Translations under genes and position numbers: made by a program
Shown here: positions 51,984-61,758 of the stretch, piece by piece
Layout: every line of letters begins with the position of its first letter
Position numbering within the stretch: the first letter of the stretch is position 1
NCBI GenBank assembly: GCA_965205995.1
Contig: OZ242200.1
Coordinates: 4,092,001-4,156,000, forward strand
From: MPNO01 sp965205995
GTDB lineage: Bacteria; Pseudomonadota; Alphaproteobacteria; MPNO01
DNA: 64,000 nucleotides
Direction of reading: 5' to 3'
The notes under the pieces: generated by a model
What the model saw: the letters and a program-made list of their open reading frames with translations, nothing else
Told to the model about the DNA's origin: nothing
The model's database searches: none

Positions 51984-53057
51984 ATGGACGACCTCGAACA
52001 GCTTCGGTCGGACTTGCTCGCGCGCATCGGGGCGGCGGGCCTCGATTCCCTTGAGACGCTGCGTGTCGAGACGCTGGGCCGCAGGGGCCGGGTGACCGCG
52101 CTGATGAAGGACCTCGGCACGCTCGCCCCGGAGGACCGCAGAGCGGCCGGCCAGGCGCTGAACGCGCTCAAGACCGCAATCGCCGAGGCGATAGACGCCC
52201 GCCGCGCGGCGCTCGCGGCCGGCGCGCTCGATTCCCGTCTCGACGCGGAAACCATCGATGTCTCGCTGCCGCCGCGGCCGGAGCCGGAAGGCCGTGTCCA
52301 CCCGATCAGCCAGGCCATCGAGGAGATCGTGGCGATCTTCTGCCAGATGGGGTTCGCGGTCGCCGAGGGGCCCGATATCGAGGACGATTTCCACAACTTC
52401 ACCGCCCTAAACATCCCGCCCGAGCATCCGGCGCGGCAGGACCACGACACCTTCTATTTCGCCGACGGCGAGGACGGCGAGCGGATGCTGTTGAGGACCC
52501 ATACCTCGCCGGTCCAGATCCGCACCATGCGGTCCCGCAAGCCGCCGATCCGCATTATCGTGCCGGGCCGTACCTACCGCGCCGATCACGACGCCACCCA
52601 TTCGCCGATGTTCCACCAGGTCGAGGGGCTGGTGATCGACGAAGCGACCCATATGGGCCATCTCAAGGGCTGCCTGATCGAGTTCTGCCGCGCGTTCTTC
52701 GGCGTCGACGACCTGCCGGTCCGCTTCCGGCCGAGCTTCTTCCCCTTCACCGAGCCGTCGGCCGAGGTCGATATCGGCTGCCGCCGGTCCGCCGACGGCC
52801 TCACCATCGGGGCTGGCGACGACTGGCTCGAAATCCTCGGCTGCGGCATGGTTCATCCCAGGGTGCTGGAGAACTGCAACATCGATCCCACGCGCTACCA
52901 GGGCTTCGCCTTCGGCCTCGGGGTGGAGCGGGTGGCGATGCTCAAATACGGCATTCCGGACCTCCGGACCTTCTTCGACTCCGACCTTCGCTGGCTCCGC
53001 CATTACGGATTTTCGGCCCTCGACATGCCGAACGTCGCCGCCGGGATCGCGCAGTGA
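51984..53057 (+). CDS. pheS: Phenylalanyl-tRNA synthetase alpha subunit
   Basis: 357 residues, ATG 51984. It has an N-terminal coiled coil (about 1-85) and a class II core with PGRTYRADHDATHSPMFHQVEG (motif 2), FFPFTEPSAEVDI and the motif 3 FAFGLGVERVAMLKYGI. It pairs with PheT to form the heterotetramer. Its TGA overlaps the GTG of pheT. Confidence 0.97.
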   Translation: MDDLEQLRSDLLARIGAAGLDSLETLRVETLGRRGRVTALMKDLGTLAPEDRRAAGQALNALKTAIAEAIDARRAALAAGALDSRLDAETIDVSLPPRPEPEGRVHPISQAIEEIVAIFCQMGFAVAEGPDIEDDFHNFTALNIPPEHPARQDHDTFYFADGEDGERMLLRTHTSPVQIRTMRSRKPPIRIIVPGRTYRADHDATHSPMFHQVEGLVIDEATHMGHLKGCLIEFCRAFFGVDDLPVRFRPSFFPFTEPSAEVDIGCRRSADGLTIGAGDDWLEILGCGMVHPRVLENCNIDPTRYQGFAFGLGVERVAMLKYGIPDLRTFFDSDLRWLRHYGFSALDMPNVAAGIAQ

Positions 53058-55459
53058 AGTTCACCCTGTCCTGGCTCCGCGAGCATCTCGATACCGACGC
53101 CCGGTTCGAGGCGATCGCCGAACGGCTGTCGATGATCGGGCTCGAGGTCGACGCGGTCGACGATCCGGCCGCCGCGCTCGCCGAATTCGTGGTCGGCGAC
53201 GTGGTCGAGGCCGGCCCGCACCCCAACGCCGACCGGCTCCGCGTCTGCACCGTGGATGCCGGGGGCGGCGAACGATTCGAGGTGGTGTGCGGCGCGCCCA
53301 ACGCGCGCGCCGGCATGAAGGGCGTCTTCGCGCGCGCCGGATGCGTGATCCCCGCCACCGGGACGAAGCTCAAGAAATCGAAGATCCGCGGCGTCGAGAG
53401 CAGCGGCATGCTGTGCTCCGAGCGCGAGCTCGGCCTGTCGGACGAGCATGAGGGCATCATCGATCTCGAAGGCGACTTTGCCGCCGGCTCGCCGGCGGCC
53501 GTGGCGCTCGGCATCGGCGATCCCGCGATCGAGATCGGGCTGACTCCCAACCGTTCCGACTGCGCGGGCGTCCGCGGCATCGCCCGCGACCTCGCCGCGG
53601 CCGGGATGGGGCGCCTCAAGCCGCTCGATGCGACGCCGGTCGAGGGCGGGTTCGAGAGCCCGCTTTCCTGGCGGCGCGATTTCCCGCCGGATGACGGCGA
53701 TGCCTGCCCCTTCGTCGTCGGGCGGATGTTTCGCAATGTCCGTAACGGACCCAGCCCCGGATGGCTGCAGGACCGGCTCACCGCCATCGGGCTCCGGCCG
53801 ATCTCGGCTTTGGTCGACATCACCAACTACGTCACCTTCGATCTGGCGCGCCCGCTCCATGTCTTCGACGCCGACAAGGTGGTCGGCGACCCGACCATGC
53901 GGTTCGCCCGGCAAAGCGAGACCGTCGCCGCGCTCGACGGACGCACCTACACGCTCGATCCGTCGATGACGGTGATCGCCGATGACAACGGCGCGCTCGC
54001 GATCGGCGGCGTGATGGGGGGCGAGGCTACCGGCTGCGGCGAGGACACCACGACCGTGTTCCTCGAAGTCGCGCTGTTCGACCCGGTGCGGACCGCCGCC
54101 ACCGGGCGCAAGCTCGGCATACTCTCCGATGCCCGCTACCGTTTCGAGCGCGGCGTCGATCCGACCTCGGCTCTCTGGGGGGCGGAAATCGCGGCCCGGC
54201 TGATCCTCGATATCTGCGGCGGCGAGGCGAGCGCGCTGACCATGGCGGGCGCGATGCCGGACCACGACCGCAGGGTCGAGCTCCGCAAATCCCGCATCGC
54301 CACGCTCGGCGGGGTCGAGATCGCGGAGGGCGAGGCCGCGCGGATCCTGGGCGATCTCGGCTTCGCCGTCGAGGATGGCGGCGAAACCATAGCCGCCTCG
54401 GTACCGCCCTGGCGCCCCGATATCGAGGGCGAGGCGGATCTTGTCGAGGAAGTGCTGCGGATCAACGGCTTCGACGCGATCCCCGCAGTGCCGCTCCGCG
54501 CGGCAACCGCGGTGCCGGGACCGGCCTGGTCGCCGGCGCAGACCCGGCGCGGCCGGGTGCGCCGGGCGCTTGCCGCGCGCGGGCTGACCGAGGCGGTGAC
54601 CTTCTCCTTCACCTCGGGCGAGACGGCCGCGGCGTTCGGCGCCGCCCCCTCGCTCCGCCTCGCCAACCCGATCAGCGTCGACCTCGCGCATATGCGCCCC
54701 TCGATCCTGCCCAATCTGCTGGAGGCGGCGGCGCGCAACGCCGCGCGCGGCATTGCCGACATCGCCCTGTTCGAGATCGGCCCGCAATATGCCGACGGCA
54801 AGGACGGACAGTCGCAGGCCGCTTGCGGGCTCCGCACCGGCGGTACCGCGCCCAGGCACTGGGCCGGCACCCGCACCGGCGCGGATGCCTATCACGCCAA
54901 GGCCGACGCGCTGGCGGCGCTCGAAGCGGCGGGCGTGCCCGGCCACAATCTCCGCATCGGCCTTGACGCGCCCGGCTGGTACCACCCGGGCCGCGCCGCT
55001 TCCCTGATGCTCGGCCCGAAGCCGCTCGCCCGGTTCGGCGAGGTGCACCCGGCGATGCTGGAGCGTTTCGACGTCCGCGGCCCGGCCTGCGCCTTCGAGG
55101 TCCTGCTCGACAATGTTCCCGCGCGCAAAACGGCAAAGGAGGGACCGGCGTCCCGGCCGATGCTTCATCTGGCGGCGCTGCAGCCGGTCGCGCGCGATTT
55201 CGCCTTCGTCGTCGACGAAGCGACGCCGGGCGCGGCGCTGGTCGCGGTCGCGCGCGGCGCCGACAAGTCGCTGATCGCCGGGGTTTCGCTGTTCGACGTC
55301 TATCGCGGCCCCGAGCTCGGCGCGAACCGGAAATCGGTCGCGCTTTGCGTCACCCTGCAGCCGCGCGAAGCGACCCTGACCGACGCCGAGATCGAGGCTG
55401 TCGGCAAGCGGGTCGTCGCCGCGGTCGCCAAGGCGACGGGGGCCGTGCTGCGAGGCTGA
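53054..55459 (+). CDS. pheT: Phenylalanyl-tRNA synthetase beta subunit
   Basis: 801 residues from GTG 53054, overlapping pheS by 4 bp. Domains in order: B1, tRNA-binding EMAP-like (about 40-150, VVEAGPHPNADRLRVC), B3/B4 editing (about 210-380), B5 (about 400-470), catalytic-like core (about 480-690) and C-terminal FDX-ACB anticodon-binding domain (about 708-801). It is complete. Confidence 0.97.
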   Translation: MKFTLSWLREHLDTDARFEAIAERLSMIGLEVDAVDDPAAALAEFVVGDVVEAGPHPNADRLRVCTVDAGGGERFEVVCGAPNARAGMKGVFARAGCVIPATGTKLKKSKIRGVESSGMLCSERELGLSDEHEGIIDLEGDFAAGSPAAVALGIGDPAIEIGLTPNRSDCAGVRGIARDLAAAGMGRLKPLDATPVEGGFESPLSWRRDFPPDDGDACPFVVGRMFRNVRNGPSPGWLQDRLTAIGLRPISALVDITNYVTFDLARPLHVFDADKVVGDPTMRFARQSETVAALDGRTYTLDPSMTVIADDNGALAIGGVMGGEATGCGEDTTTVFLEVALFDPVRTAATGRKLGILSDARYRFERGVDPTSALWGAEIAARLILDICGGEASALTMAGAMPDHDRRVELRKSRIATLGGVEIAEGEAARILGDLGFAVEDGGETIAASVPPWRPDIEGEADLVEEVLRINGFDAIPAVPLRAATAVPGPAWSPAQTRRGRVRRALAARGLTEAVTFSFTSGETAAAFGAAPSLRLANPISVDLAHMRPSILPNLLEAAARNAARGIADIALFEIGPQYADGKDGQSQAACGLRTGGTAPRHWAGTRTGADAYHAKADALAALEAAGVPGHNLRIGLDAPGWYHPGRAASLMLGPKPLARFGEVHPAMLERFDVRGPACAFEVLLDNVPARKTAKEGPASRPMLHLAALQPVARDFAFVVDEATPGAALVAVARGADKSLIAGVSLFDVYRGPELGANRKSVALCVTLQPREATLTDAEIEAVGKRVVAAVAKATGAVLRG

Positions 55460-55464
55460 CCGGG

Positions 55465-57267
55465 ATGACCGATCTCTCGCACATCCGCAACTTCGCCATC
55501 ATCGCTCATATCGATCACGGCAAGTCGACGCTCGCCGACCGGTTCATCATGACCTGCGGCGGGGTGGAAGAGCGGGAGTTCCGCGAACAGATTCTCGACA
55601 CGATGGAACTCGAACGCGAGCGCGGCATCACCATCAAGGCGCAGACCGTGCGCCTGCCCTACCGGGCGCGGGACGGCAGGATCTATCAGCTCAACCTGAT
55701 GGACACGCCCGGCCATGTCGACTTCACCTATGAGGTCTCGCGCTCGCTTGCCGCCTGCGAAGGCTCCGTCCTGGTGGTCGATTCCACCCAGGGGGTCGAG
55801 GCGCAGACCCTCGCCAACGCCTATCTCGCGATCGAGGCCGACCACGAGATCATCCCCGTCCTCAACAAGATCGATCTTCCCGCCTCCGAGCCCGAGCGCA
55901 TCAAGACCCAGATCGAGGACGCGATCGGCCTCGCCGGCGAGGACTGCATCTCGGTCTCCGCCAAGACCGGCGAAGGGATCGAGGACGTGCTGGAGGCGCT
56001 GATCCGGCGGTTGCCGGCGCCCCAGGGCGAGCGGGAGGCGCCGCTCAGCGCGCTTCTGGTCGATTCCTGGTACGACGCCTATCTCGGCGTGGTCATCCTG
56101 GTACGGGTGCACGACGGCGTCCTCGCGCGCGGCATGAAGATCCGGATGATGGCGACCGGCGCGATCCACCAGATCGACCGGGTGGGCACCTTCACCCCCA
56201 AGCGCAGCGAGACCGACGCCCTCGGCCCGGGCGAGATCGGCTTCATCACCGCCAGCATCAAGCATGTCGCCGAGACCCGGATCGGCGACACCATCACCGG
56301 GGAGCGCCGCCGGACCGAGGCGCCGCTGCCGGGCTTCCGGCCGAGCGTGCCGGTGGTGTTCTGCGGGCTGTTCCCGGTCGACGCGGCGGATTACGAGGAT
56401 TTGCGGGAGAGCCTGGCCAGGCTGCGGCTCAACGATTCGAGCTTTCACTACGAGCCCGAGACCTCGGCCGCGCTCGGCTTCGGGTTCCGTTGCGGCTTCC
56501 TCGGCCTGCTCCATCTCGAAATCATCCAGGAACGCCTGTCGCGCGAATTCGACCTCGAACTGATCACCACCGCGCCGTCCGTGGTCTATCGCGTCCATAC
56601 CAATGACGGCGCGATGCAGGAGGTCCACAACCCCGCCGACATGCCGGACCCGGTGCGCATCCGGAAGATCGAGGAGCCCTGGATCAAGGCGACCATCCTG
56701 GTGCCGGATGCCTATCTCGGCGCCGTGCTGGCGCTCTGCGAGGACCGCCGGGGCACGCAGATCGAGATGACCTATGTCGGCGGGCGCGCGATGGTGGTCT
56801 ACCGGCTGCCGCTGAACGAGATCGTGTTCGATTTCTACGACCGGCTCAAATCGGCGAGCCGCGGCTATGCGAGCTTCGACTACCAGCTCGAAGGTTATGA
56901 GGACGGGGACCTGGTCAAGCTGGCGATCCTGGTCAACGCCGAGCCGGTCGATGCGCTGTCGATGATCGTCCACCGCAGCCGGTCGGAACAGCGCGGGCGC
57001 GCGATCTGCATAAGGCTGAAGGATTTGATTCCGCGCCAGCTCTTCAAGGTGCCGATCCAGGCCGCGATCGGCGGCAAGGTGATCGCGCGCGAGACCATCA
57101 GCGCGCTGCGCAAGGACGTGACCGCCAAATGCTATGGCGGCGACGTCTCCCGCAAGCGCAAGCTCCTCGACCGCCAGAAAGAGGGCAAGAAGCGCATGCG
57201 CCAGTTCGGCCAGGTCGAAATCCCGCAATCGGCCTTCATCGACGCGCTCCGCATCGGCGACGACTAG
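55465..57267 (+). CDS. lepA: Elongation factor 4 (LepA)
   Basis: 600 residues, ATG 55465. G motifs: AHIDHGKST (G1), DTPGHVDF (G3), NKIDLP (G4), SAKTG (G5). The C-terminal domain reads GGDVSRKRKLLDRQKEGKKRMRQ, specific to LepA. It is a ribosome-associated GTPase that helps assembly and translocation under stress. It follows pheT by 5 bp. Confidence 0.97.
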   Translation: MTDLSHIRNFAIIAHIDHGKSTLADRFIMTCGGVEEREFREQILDTMELERERGITIKAQTVRLPYRARDGRIYQLNLMDTPGHVDFTYEVSRSLAACEGSVLVVDSTQGVEAQTLANAYLAIEADHEIIPVLNKIDLPASEPERIKTQIEDAIGLAGEDCISVSAKTGEGIEDVLEALIRRLPAPQGEREAPLSALLVDSWYDAYLGVVILVRVHDGVLARGMKIRMMATGAIHQIDRVGTFTPKRSETDALGPGEIGFITASIKHVAETRIGDTITGERRRTEAPLPGFRPSVPVVFCGLFPVDAADYEDLRESLARLRLNDSSFHYEPETSAALGFGFRCGFLGLLHLEIIQERLSREFDLELITTAPSVVYRVHTNDGAMQEVHNPADMPDPVRIRKIEEPWIKATILVPDAYLGAVLALCEDRRGTQIEMTYVGGRAMVVYRLPLNEIVFDFYDRLKSASRGYASFDYQLEGYEDGDLVKLAILVNAEPVDALSMIVHRSRSEQRGRAICIRLKDLIPRQLFKVPIQAAIGGKVIARETISALRKDVTAKCYGGDVSRKRKLLDRQKEGKKRMRQFGQVEIPQSAFIDALRIGDD

Positions 57268-57277
57268 CCCCTATCGC

Positions 57278-58615
57278 CTACAGCACCGTCAGAATCCCCG
57301 CCGCGGCACCGAACAGCGCCGCGTCCTCGTTGACGAACCCCATCGCCTGGAGGCCGAGCGGCAGGCCGTCGACCTCCATGACCGGCATCGTAAGGGTGGG
57401 GATGCCGAGCAGCGAGCCGGGCACCACGAAGACCGGGTCGCCGGTCGAATCGAGCCCGACCGGAGCCGGTCCGGTGGCGGTGAGGGCGATGCAGGCCTCG
57501 CAGCTCTGCGCCAGCGTGGCCCAGGCGGCGCGCGCGCGGTCGCGGTCCCGCAGCAGGCCCTGGTATTGCTCCTGCGTCATCGCCTCGGCCTCGGCGAGGC
57601 GGTCGATCGAGACCTCGCTCAGCCCCGCTTTGTCGATGTCCCTCGCATAGGTGTTGAGCGGCCAGCGGGTCTCCCAGGCGTTGACGCTGCGGGCAAGCGG
57701 GACAGCGTCGGCGATCGCCGCCTCGGCCGCCGCGACCGCTTCGCTCGACCGGCGGTCGATGCAGGCGATGCCGCCGGCTTCCAGCCTCTCGCGGATCGCG
57801 CCCAGCGCGGCCCTGGCCGCGTCGCCGGCGACCTCCCAGCCGGCGGTCTCCAGCACCGCGAGGGTTCCCGGCCGCCTCGCCGCCGGGCGGACGATCGGCC
57901 CGGAAAGCCCCGGATAGCCCGGATCGCCGCCGCAGCGGGCGGACATTTCGCGCGCCACCGCCCATGCCTCGTCCAGCGTCGCCGCGAGGGTCCCGGTGCA
58001 GCTCTGGCTGAAACCGTCGAAGCTGCCGCCCCGGTTGATGCCGCCGACGCTCGGCTTGAATCCGTACACCCCGCAAAAGCTCGCGGGCCGCAGGATGGAG
58101 CCGATCACCTGGGTGCCGAGCGCCGCCGGCACCATGCCGCAGCCGACCGCCGCGGCCGACCCGCTGCTCGACCCGCCCGGCGTCCGCGAGAGGTCCCACG
58201 GATTCCGCGTCCCGCGCGGATGGGTCGCGGCGAACTCGGTGGTCACGGTCTTGCCGACGATCGCCGCCCCGGCCTCGCGCAGCGCCACGACCGCCGCGGC
58301 GTCCCGCCTCCCCCGCCAGCCGGCGAAGAGCGGCGAGCCCTGCTCGGTCGCCATGTCGGCGGTTTCCATGATGTCCTTGATGCCGACCGGCATGCCGTCG
58401 ATGGCGGAGATCGCCCGCCCGTCCTTCCACCGCGCCGACGCCTCGTCGGCCGCCGCGCGGGCGCCATCGAGATTGACGGCAACGAAGGCGCCGACCTCGC
58501 CGTCATCCGCCTCGATCTGCGCGATGCAGCGTTCGAGGAAGCCGCGCGGGCTGTCCTCGCCGGTCGCGAAGGCGGCGGTCGCGGCGAAATAGGAGCGGGG
58601 TTCGGGACGGGTCAT
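57278..58615 (-). CDS. Amidase signature family hydrolase
   Basis: 445 residues. The Ser-Ser-Lys triad parts are in GMPVGIKDIMET (Lys), GGSSSGSAAAV (cis Ser) and GTQVIGSILRPASFCGVYGFKP (nucleophile Ser). The family hydrolyses amides. It lies 40 bp after the dctM of a TRAP operon in the same direction, so it may act on the imported compound. Confidence 0.88.
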   Translation of the reverse strand: MTRPEPRSYFAATAAFATGEDSPRGFLERCIAQIEADDGEVGAFVAVNLDGARAAADEASARWKDGRAISAIDGMPVGIKDIMETADMATEQGSPLFAGWRGRRDAAAVVALREAGAAIVGKTVTTEFAATHPRGTRNPWDLSRTPGGSSSGSAAAVGCGMVPAALGTQVIGSILRPASFCGVYGFKPSVGGINRGGSFDGFSQSCTGTLAATLDEAWAVAREMSARCGGDPGYPGLSGPIVRPAARRPGTLAVLETAGWEVAGDAARAALGAIRERLEAGGIACIDRRSSEAVAAAEAAIADAVPLARSVNAWETRWPLNTYARDIDKAGLSEVSIDRLAEAEAMTQEQYQGLLRDRDRARAAWATLAQSCEACIALTATGPAPVGLDSTGDPVFVVPGSLLGIPTLTMPVMEVDGLPLGLQAMGFVNEDAALFGAAAGILTVL

Positions 58616-58655
58616 CGCGATGCCTTTCGTTCGGGTTGCCGTACTCGCCGCCGCT

Positions 58656-59960
58656 TTACCCGATCATCCGGTTGGGCAGGAAGAGCGCGATCTCGGGAAA
58701 CATCACCAGCACCACCATGCATACCACCATCGCCGCCCAGAACGGCAGGATGCCGATGAAGATATCGCGCATCGGCACGTCCTCGGCGATCCCCTTGACG
58801 ACGAAGACGTTGACGCCGACCGGCGGGCTGATCAGCCCCATCTCCAGCACGATCACCATCAGCACGCCGAACCAGATCGGGTCGTAGCCGAGCTCGACGA
58901 TCAGCGGGTGCACGATCGGCAAGGTGAGCACCAGGATCGCGAAGCCTTCGAGGAACATGCCGAGGACGATGAACGCCGCGAGCAGGATCGCGAGGATGCC
59001 GAGCCGGGAGAGCTCGGTGCCGATCAGCAGCTCGGCGAGGTCGTTCGGGATCTGGGTCAAAGCGAGGAACGGGTTGAAGATATGCGCGCCGATCAGGATC
59101 AGGAACGCGAAGGCGCTGGTCCGCACGGTCTCCAGGAGGGTGCGGTTGAGCGACGAGGGCGAGACGCTGCGCCGCGCCAGCGCCAGCACAAAGGCGAGGA
59201 ACGCGCCGACGCCGGCGGCCTCGCCGGCGGTGAAGAACCCGGAATAGATGCCGCCGATGGTGAGGACGACGATGCCGATCATGGCGCTTGCCCGGGCGGT
59301 CGCCCGGATCCGCTCGCCGAGCCCGAGAACCGGCCCCGGCGGGCCGAGGGACGGCCTGAACCGGGTCTGGATCGCGATCGCCGCCATGAACAGGGCGGTG
59401 AGCAGAAGCCCCGGCAACACGCCTGCGAGGAACAGCCGGCCGATCGATTCCTCGGTCAGGATCGCGTAGATCACGAAACCCGTCGAGGGCGGGATCAGGA
59501 TGCCGAGGGTGCCGCCGGCGGCGATCGCGCCGGTGGCGAGCCTGGGGTGGTAGGCATAGCGCCGCATCTCGGGCAGGGCGACGCGCCCCATCGTCACGGC
59601 GGACGCGACCGAGGAGCCCGACAGCGCCGCGAACCCGGCGCAGGCGGCGATCGTCGCCGAGGCGAGCCCGCCGCGCCAATGCCCGAACCAGGCATAGGCG
59701 GCGCCGTAGAGGTCGCGGCTCATCCCCGACATCGAGGCGAGGTTTCCCATCAGCACGAACATCGGGATGATCATCAGTTCGAAATTCGACGCGATCACGA
59801 AGGGCTCGCTGCCGAGCGTCGCGAGCGCCGCCGGCCAGCCGTTCATCACGCCGATTCCCACGAACCCCACCAGCATCATCACGATGCCGACCGGCATGCG
59901 GATGGCGAGAAGCCCGAACAGCGCCAGGATGCCGATGACGCCGATCAGCGAATTACTCAT
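58656..59960 (-). CDS. dctM: TRAP transporter large permease, DctM
   Basis: 434 residues, about twelve membrane segments. Family stretches include ATIAACAGFAALSGSSVASA, TGAIAAGGTLGILIPPSTGF and LEMGLISPPVGVNVFVVKG. It is the Na+-coupled transport subunit. Its ATG overlaps the dctQ end by 8 bp. Unlike the dctM at 7275 it is intact. Confidence 0.93.
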   Translation of the reverse strand: MSNSLIGVIGILALFGLLAIRMPVGIVMMLVGFVGIGVMNGWPAALATLGSEPFVIASNFELMIIPMFVLMGNLASMSGMSRDLYGAAYAWFGHWRGGLASATIAACAGFAALSGSSVASAVTMGRVALPEMRRYAYHPRLATGAIAAGGTLGILIPPSTGFVIYAILTEESIGRLFLAGVLPGLLLTALFMAAIAIQTRFRPSLGPPGPVLGLGERIRATARASAMIGIVVLTIGGIYSGFFTAGEAAGVGAFLAFVLALARRSVSPSSLNRTLLETVRTSAFAFLILIGAHIFNPFLALTQIPNDLAELLIGTELSRLGILAILLAAFIVLGMFLEGFAILVLTLPIVHPLIVELGYDPIWFGVLMVIVLEMGLISPPVGVNVFVVKGIAEDVPMRDIFIGILPFWAAMVVCMVVLVMFPEIALFLPNRMIG

Positions 59961-60471
59961 CTTCTCCCTGTCTGGCGATCTCCGGCAGGCCGAGCGCCGA
60001 GCGCAGCCCGAGCACGACCAGCACGAAGGCGAACACCAGCGAGCCGAACGCGATCACGAAGTAGAACGGGTAAAACGGGATATCGAGGAGGTTGAACCCG
60101 TCGCCGAACTCCACCGCGTCGAGCCCCTGGGCGAAGCTCTGCCAGGCGACGACGACAAAGAACAGCCCGCAAAGGATGCGGACCGCGGTGTCGACGAAAG
60201 CGAGCCTGCGCGCGGAAACGAAGTTGCCGATCAGATCGACCGCGATATGCCCCCCGGTCCAGCCGGAATAGGCCATGGCGAAGAAAACCACGATCGTCAG
60301 CCCGGCTTCCGAGAGGTCCTGGGTGCCGAGGATCGGGTCGTTGAACTTGCGCAGGGTCACGGCGACGACGGTGAGCGCCATCAGGCACATCAGCATCGCC
60401 CCGCCGACGACCGCCATCAGGCGCACGCCGGTGCCCAGGGTCCCGGACAGGCGCTCCAGGCTAGCGCGCAA
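59953..60471 (-). CDS. dctQ: TRAP transporter small permease, DctQ
   Basis: 172 residues with four membrane segments. AYSGWTGGHIAVDL replaces the usual polar loop between helices, but the NF-V-ARRLAFVDT continuation is typical. It is the middle gene of dctPQM, 15 bp after dctP. Confidence 0.88.
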   Translation of the reverse strand: MRASLERLSGTLGTGVRLMAVVGGAMLMCLMALTVVAVTLRKFNDPILGTQDLSEAGLTIVVFFAMAYSGWTGGHIAVDLIGNFVSARRLAFVDTAVRILCGLFFVVVAWQSFAQGLDAVEFGDGFNLLDIPFYPFYFVIAFGSLVFAFVLVVLGLRSALGLPEIARQGEDE

Positions 60472-60486
60472 GGAGGGGTGCCGCGG

Positions 60487-61521
60487 TCAGCTCCCCTCCA
60501 CCCCCATCGCCTTCAGGATACGGCTGGCCGGCACCCCGCGCCCGTCGAGCGCCTTGACCTGGGCCGCCCGGGAAGCGGTCAGCCGCGCCACGCCCACCTG
60601 CAGCGCCGCGCCGCTCAGCGTAATGATCTCGTGCTTGTCCGAGTTGCGCACCCGGTCGAGCCCCTTCTTGCCGGCGCGGGCGTAGAACTCCGCCGCGCGC
60701 AGGCTCATCGCCCGCCCCGAGGTGCGTTCGACCAGCGCCTTGTGGTCGTTCGACAGCTTGTCGAAGGCGGCGTTGTTCATCACCAGGTAGAACGGCGACC
60801 GGCCGAGCGGCCAGCCGGTGGTGTAGTACTTCGCGACCTCGTTGAACTTGAAGCTGACGATGGTGCTGGGCCCGGTCAGCACGCCGTCGATGACGCCGGT
60901 ATTCAGCGCGTTGTAGACCCGGTTGATCGGCATGAAGACCGGCACCGCGCCGAGCGCCTTGATCGCCTCGCCCTGGGTCCGCGAGGGAACCCGGAATTTG
61001 AGGTCCTTCATGTCGGCGACCGAGCGGATGGGCTTCTTGCGGGTCATCAGCACCTGGCGTTCATTGGTCCACAGCGCGAGCAGCTTGACCCGGCGGAACT
61101 CGGGCGCGAGCTCGCCCAGCGCGTTCCACAGCTTGTTGGTCGCATCGGCCGTGGTTGCGGCGATGCCCGGCAGCTCGATCACCCCGGTGCGCGGGAACAG
61201 CTTGGAGGTGAACCCCGGAAGGCCGAAGGCGATATCGGCCACCCCGTCGACCGCGCGCTTGTACTGCGCGACGGGACCCTTGCCCAGCGCGCCGCCCGGG
61301 TAGATCCGGACTTTCAGGCTGCCGCCGGAGATCGCCGCCACCTCCTCCGACCACGGCCGCATGATGAAGCGGTCCATCGGATGCTTGGGCGACATGAAAT
61401 GCGCGAGCTTGAGCTCGACCGCGTTCGCGGCGCCGCCGAGGGCGAGGACCGCCCCCGCGGCTATGGCGGCGGCAAGCGTTCCGCGCAGCGGGGGAAGGAG
61501 GGCGGCAAGTCTTGCTGACAT
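60487..61521 (-). CDS. dctP: TRAP transporter solute-binding protein, DctP type
   Basis: 344 residues with a signal peptide (Ala/Leu-rich core, GGAANAVEL cleavage region near 35). It has LKLAHFMSPKHPMDRF, KVRIYPGGALGKG and MKDLKFRVPSRTQGEAIKAL with the substrate-binding Arg. It belongs to the same family as the protein at 5657, but the sequences differ, so a different ligand is likely. It is the first gene of dctPQM-amidase. Confidence 0.92.
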   Translation of the reverse strand: MSARLAALLPPLRGTLAAAIAAGAVLALGGAANAVELKLAHFMSPKHPMDRFIMRPWSEEVAAISGGSLKVRIYPGGALGKGPVAQYKRAVDGVADIAFGLPGFTSKLFPRTGVIELPGIAATTADATNKLWNALGELAPEFRRVKLLALWTNERQVLMTRKKPIRSVADMKDLKFRVPSRTQGEAIKALGAVPVFMPINRVYNALNTGVIDGVLTGPSTIVSFKFNEVAKYYTTGWPLGRSPFYLVMNNAAFDKLSNDHKALVERTSGRAMSLRAAEFYARAGKKGLDRVRNSDKHEIITLSGAALQVGVARLTASRAAQVKALDGRGVPASRILKAMGVEGS

Positions 61522-61655
61522 GGGGGATCTCTTTTCTCAACCGGGGATCGCGAATTCGTGCCACGCGGGCGGTCGATGATCGAGGCCGGGGATTCCCCTG
61601 TCAACCGTCCGCCGGCCCTTGAACCGGAATTGCCCGGTGCTAGAGTGCGCGGAAC

Positions 61656-61745
61656 GGAGGGGTGGCCGAGCGGCTGAAGGCGCACGCTTGGAAAGCGTGT
61701 ATACCGGGAACGGTATCGTGGGTTCGAATCCCACTCCCTCCGCCA
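61656..61745 (+). tRNA. tRNA-Ser(GGA)
   Basis: 90 nt including encoded CCA. Acceptor GGAGGGG pairs with TCCCTCC (last pair G-U). The D-arm holds GCCGAGCGGCTGAAGGC. The anticodon arm is ACGCT-TGGAAAG-CGT with anticodon GGA. A long variable arm TATACCGGGAACGGTATC shows class II, and the T-arm is GTGGG-TTCGAAT-CCCAC. Confidence 0.96.
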
Positions 61746-61758
61746 CCTTCCCCCGGCG

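Noticed and set aside
48499..57228. Long antisense frames over thrS, pheT and lepA
   Set aside because: All lie opposite well-conserved translation genes and show no domain-like sequence.
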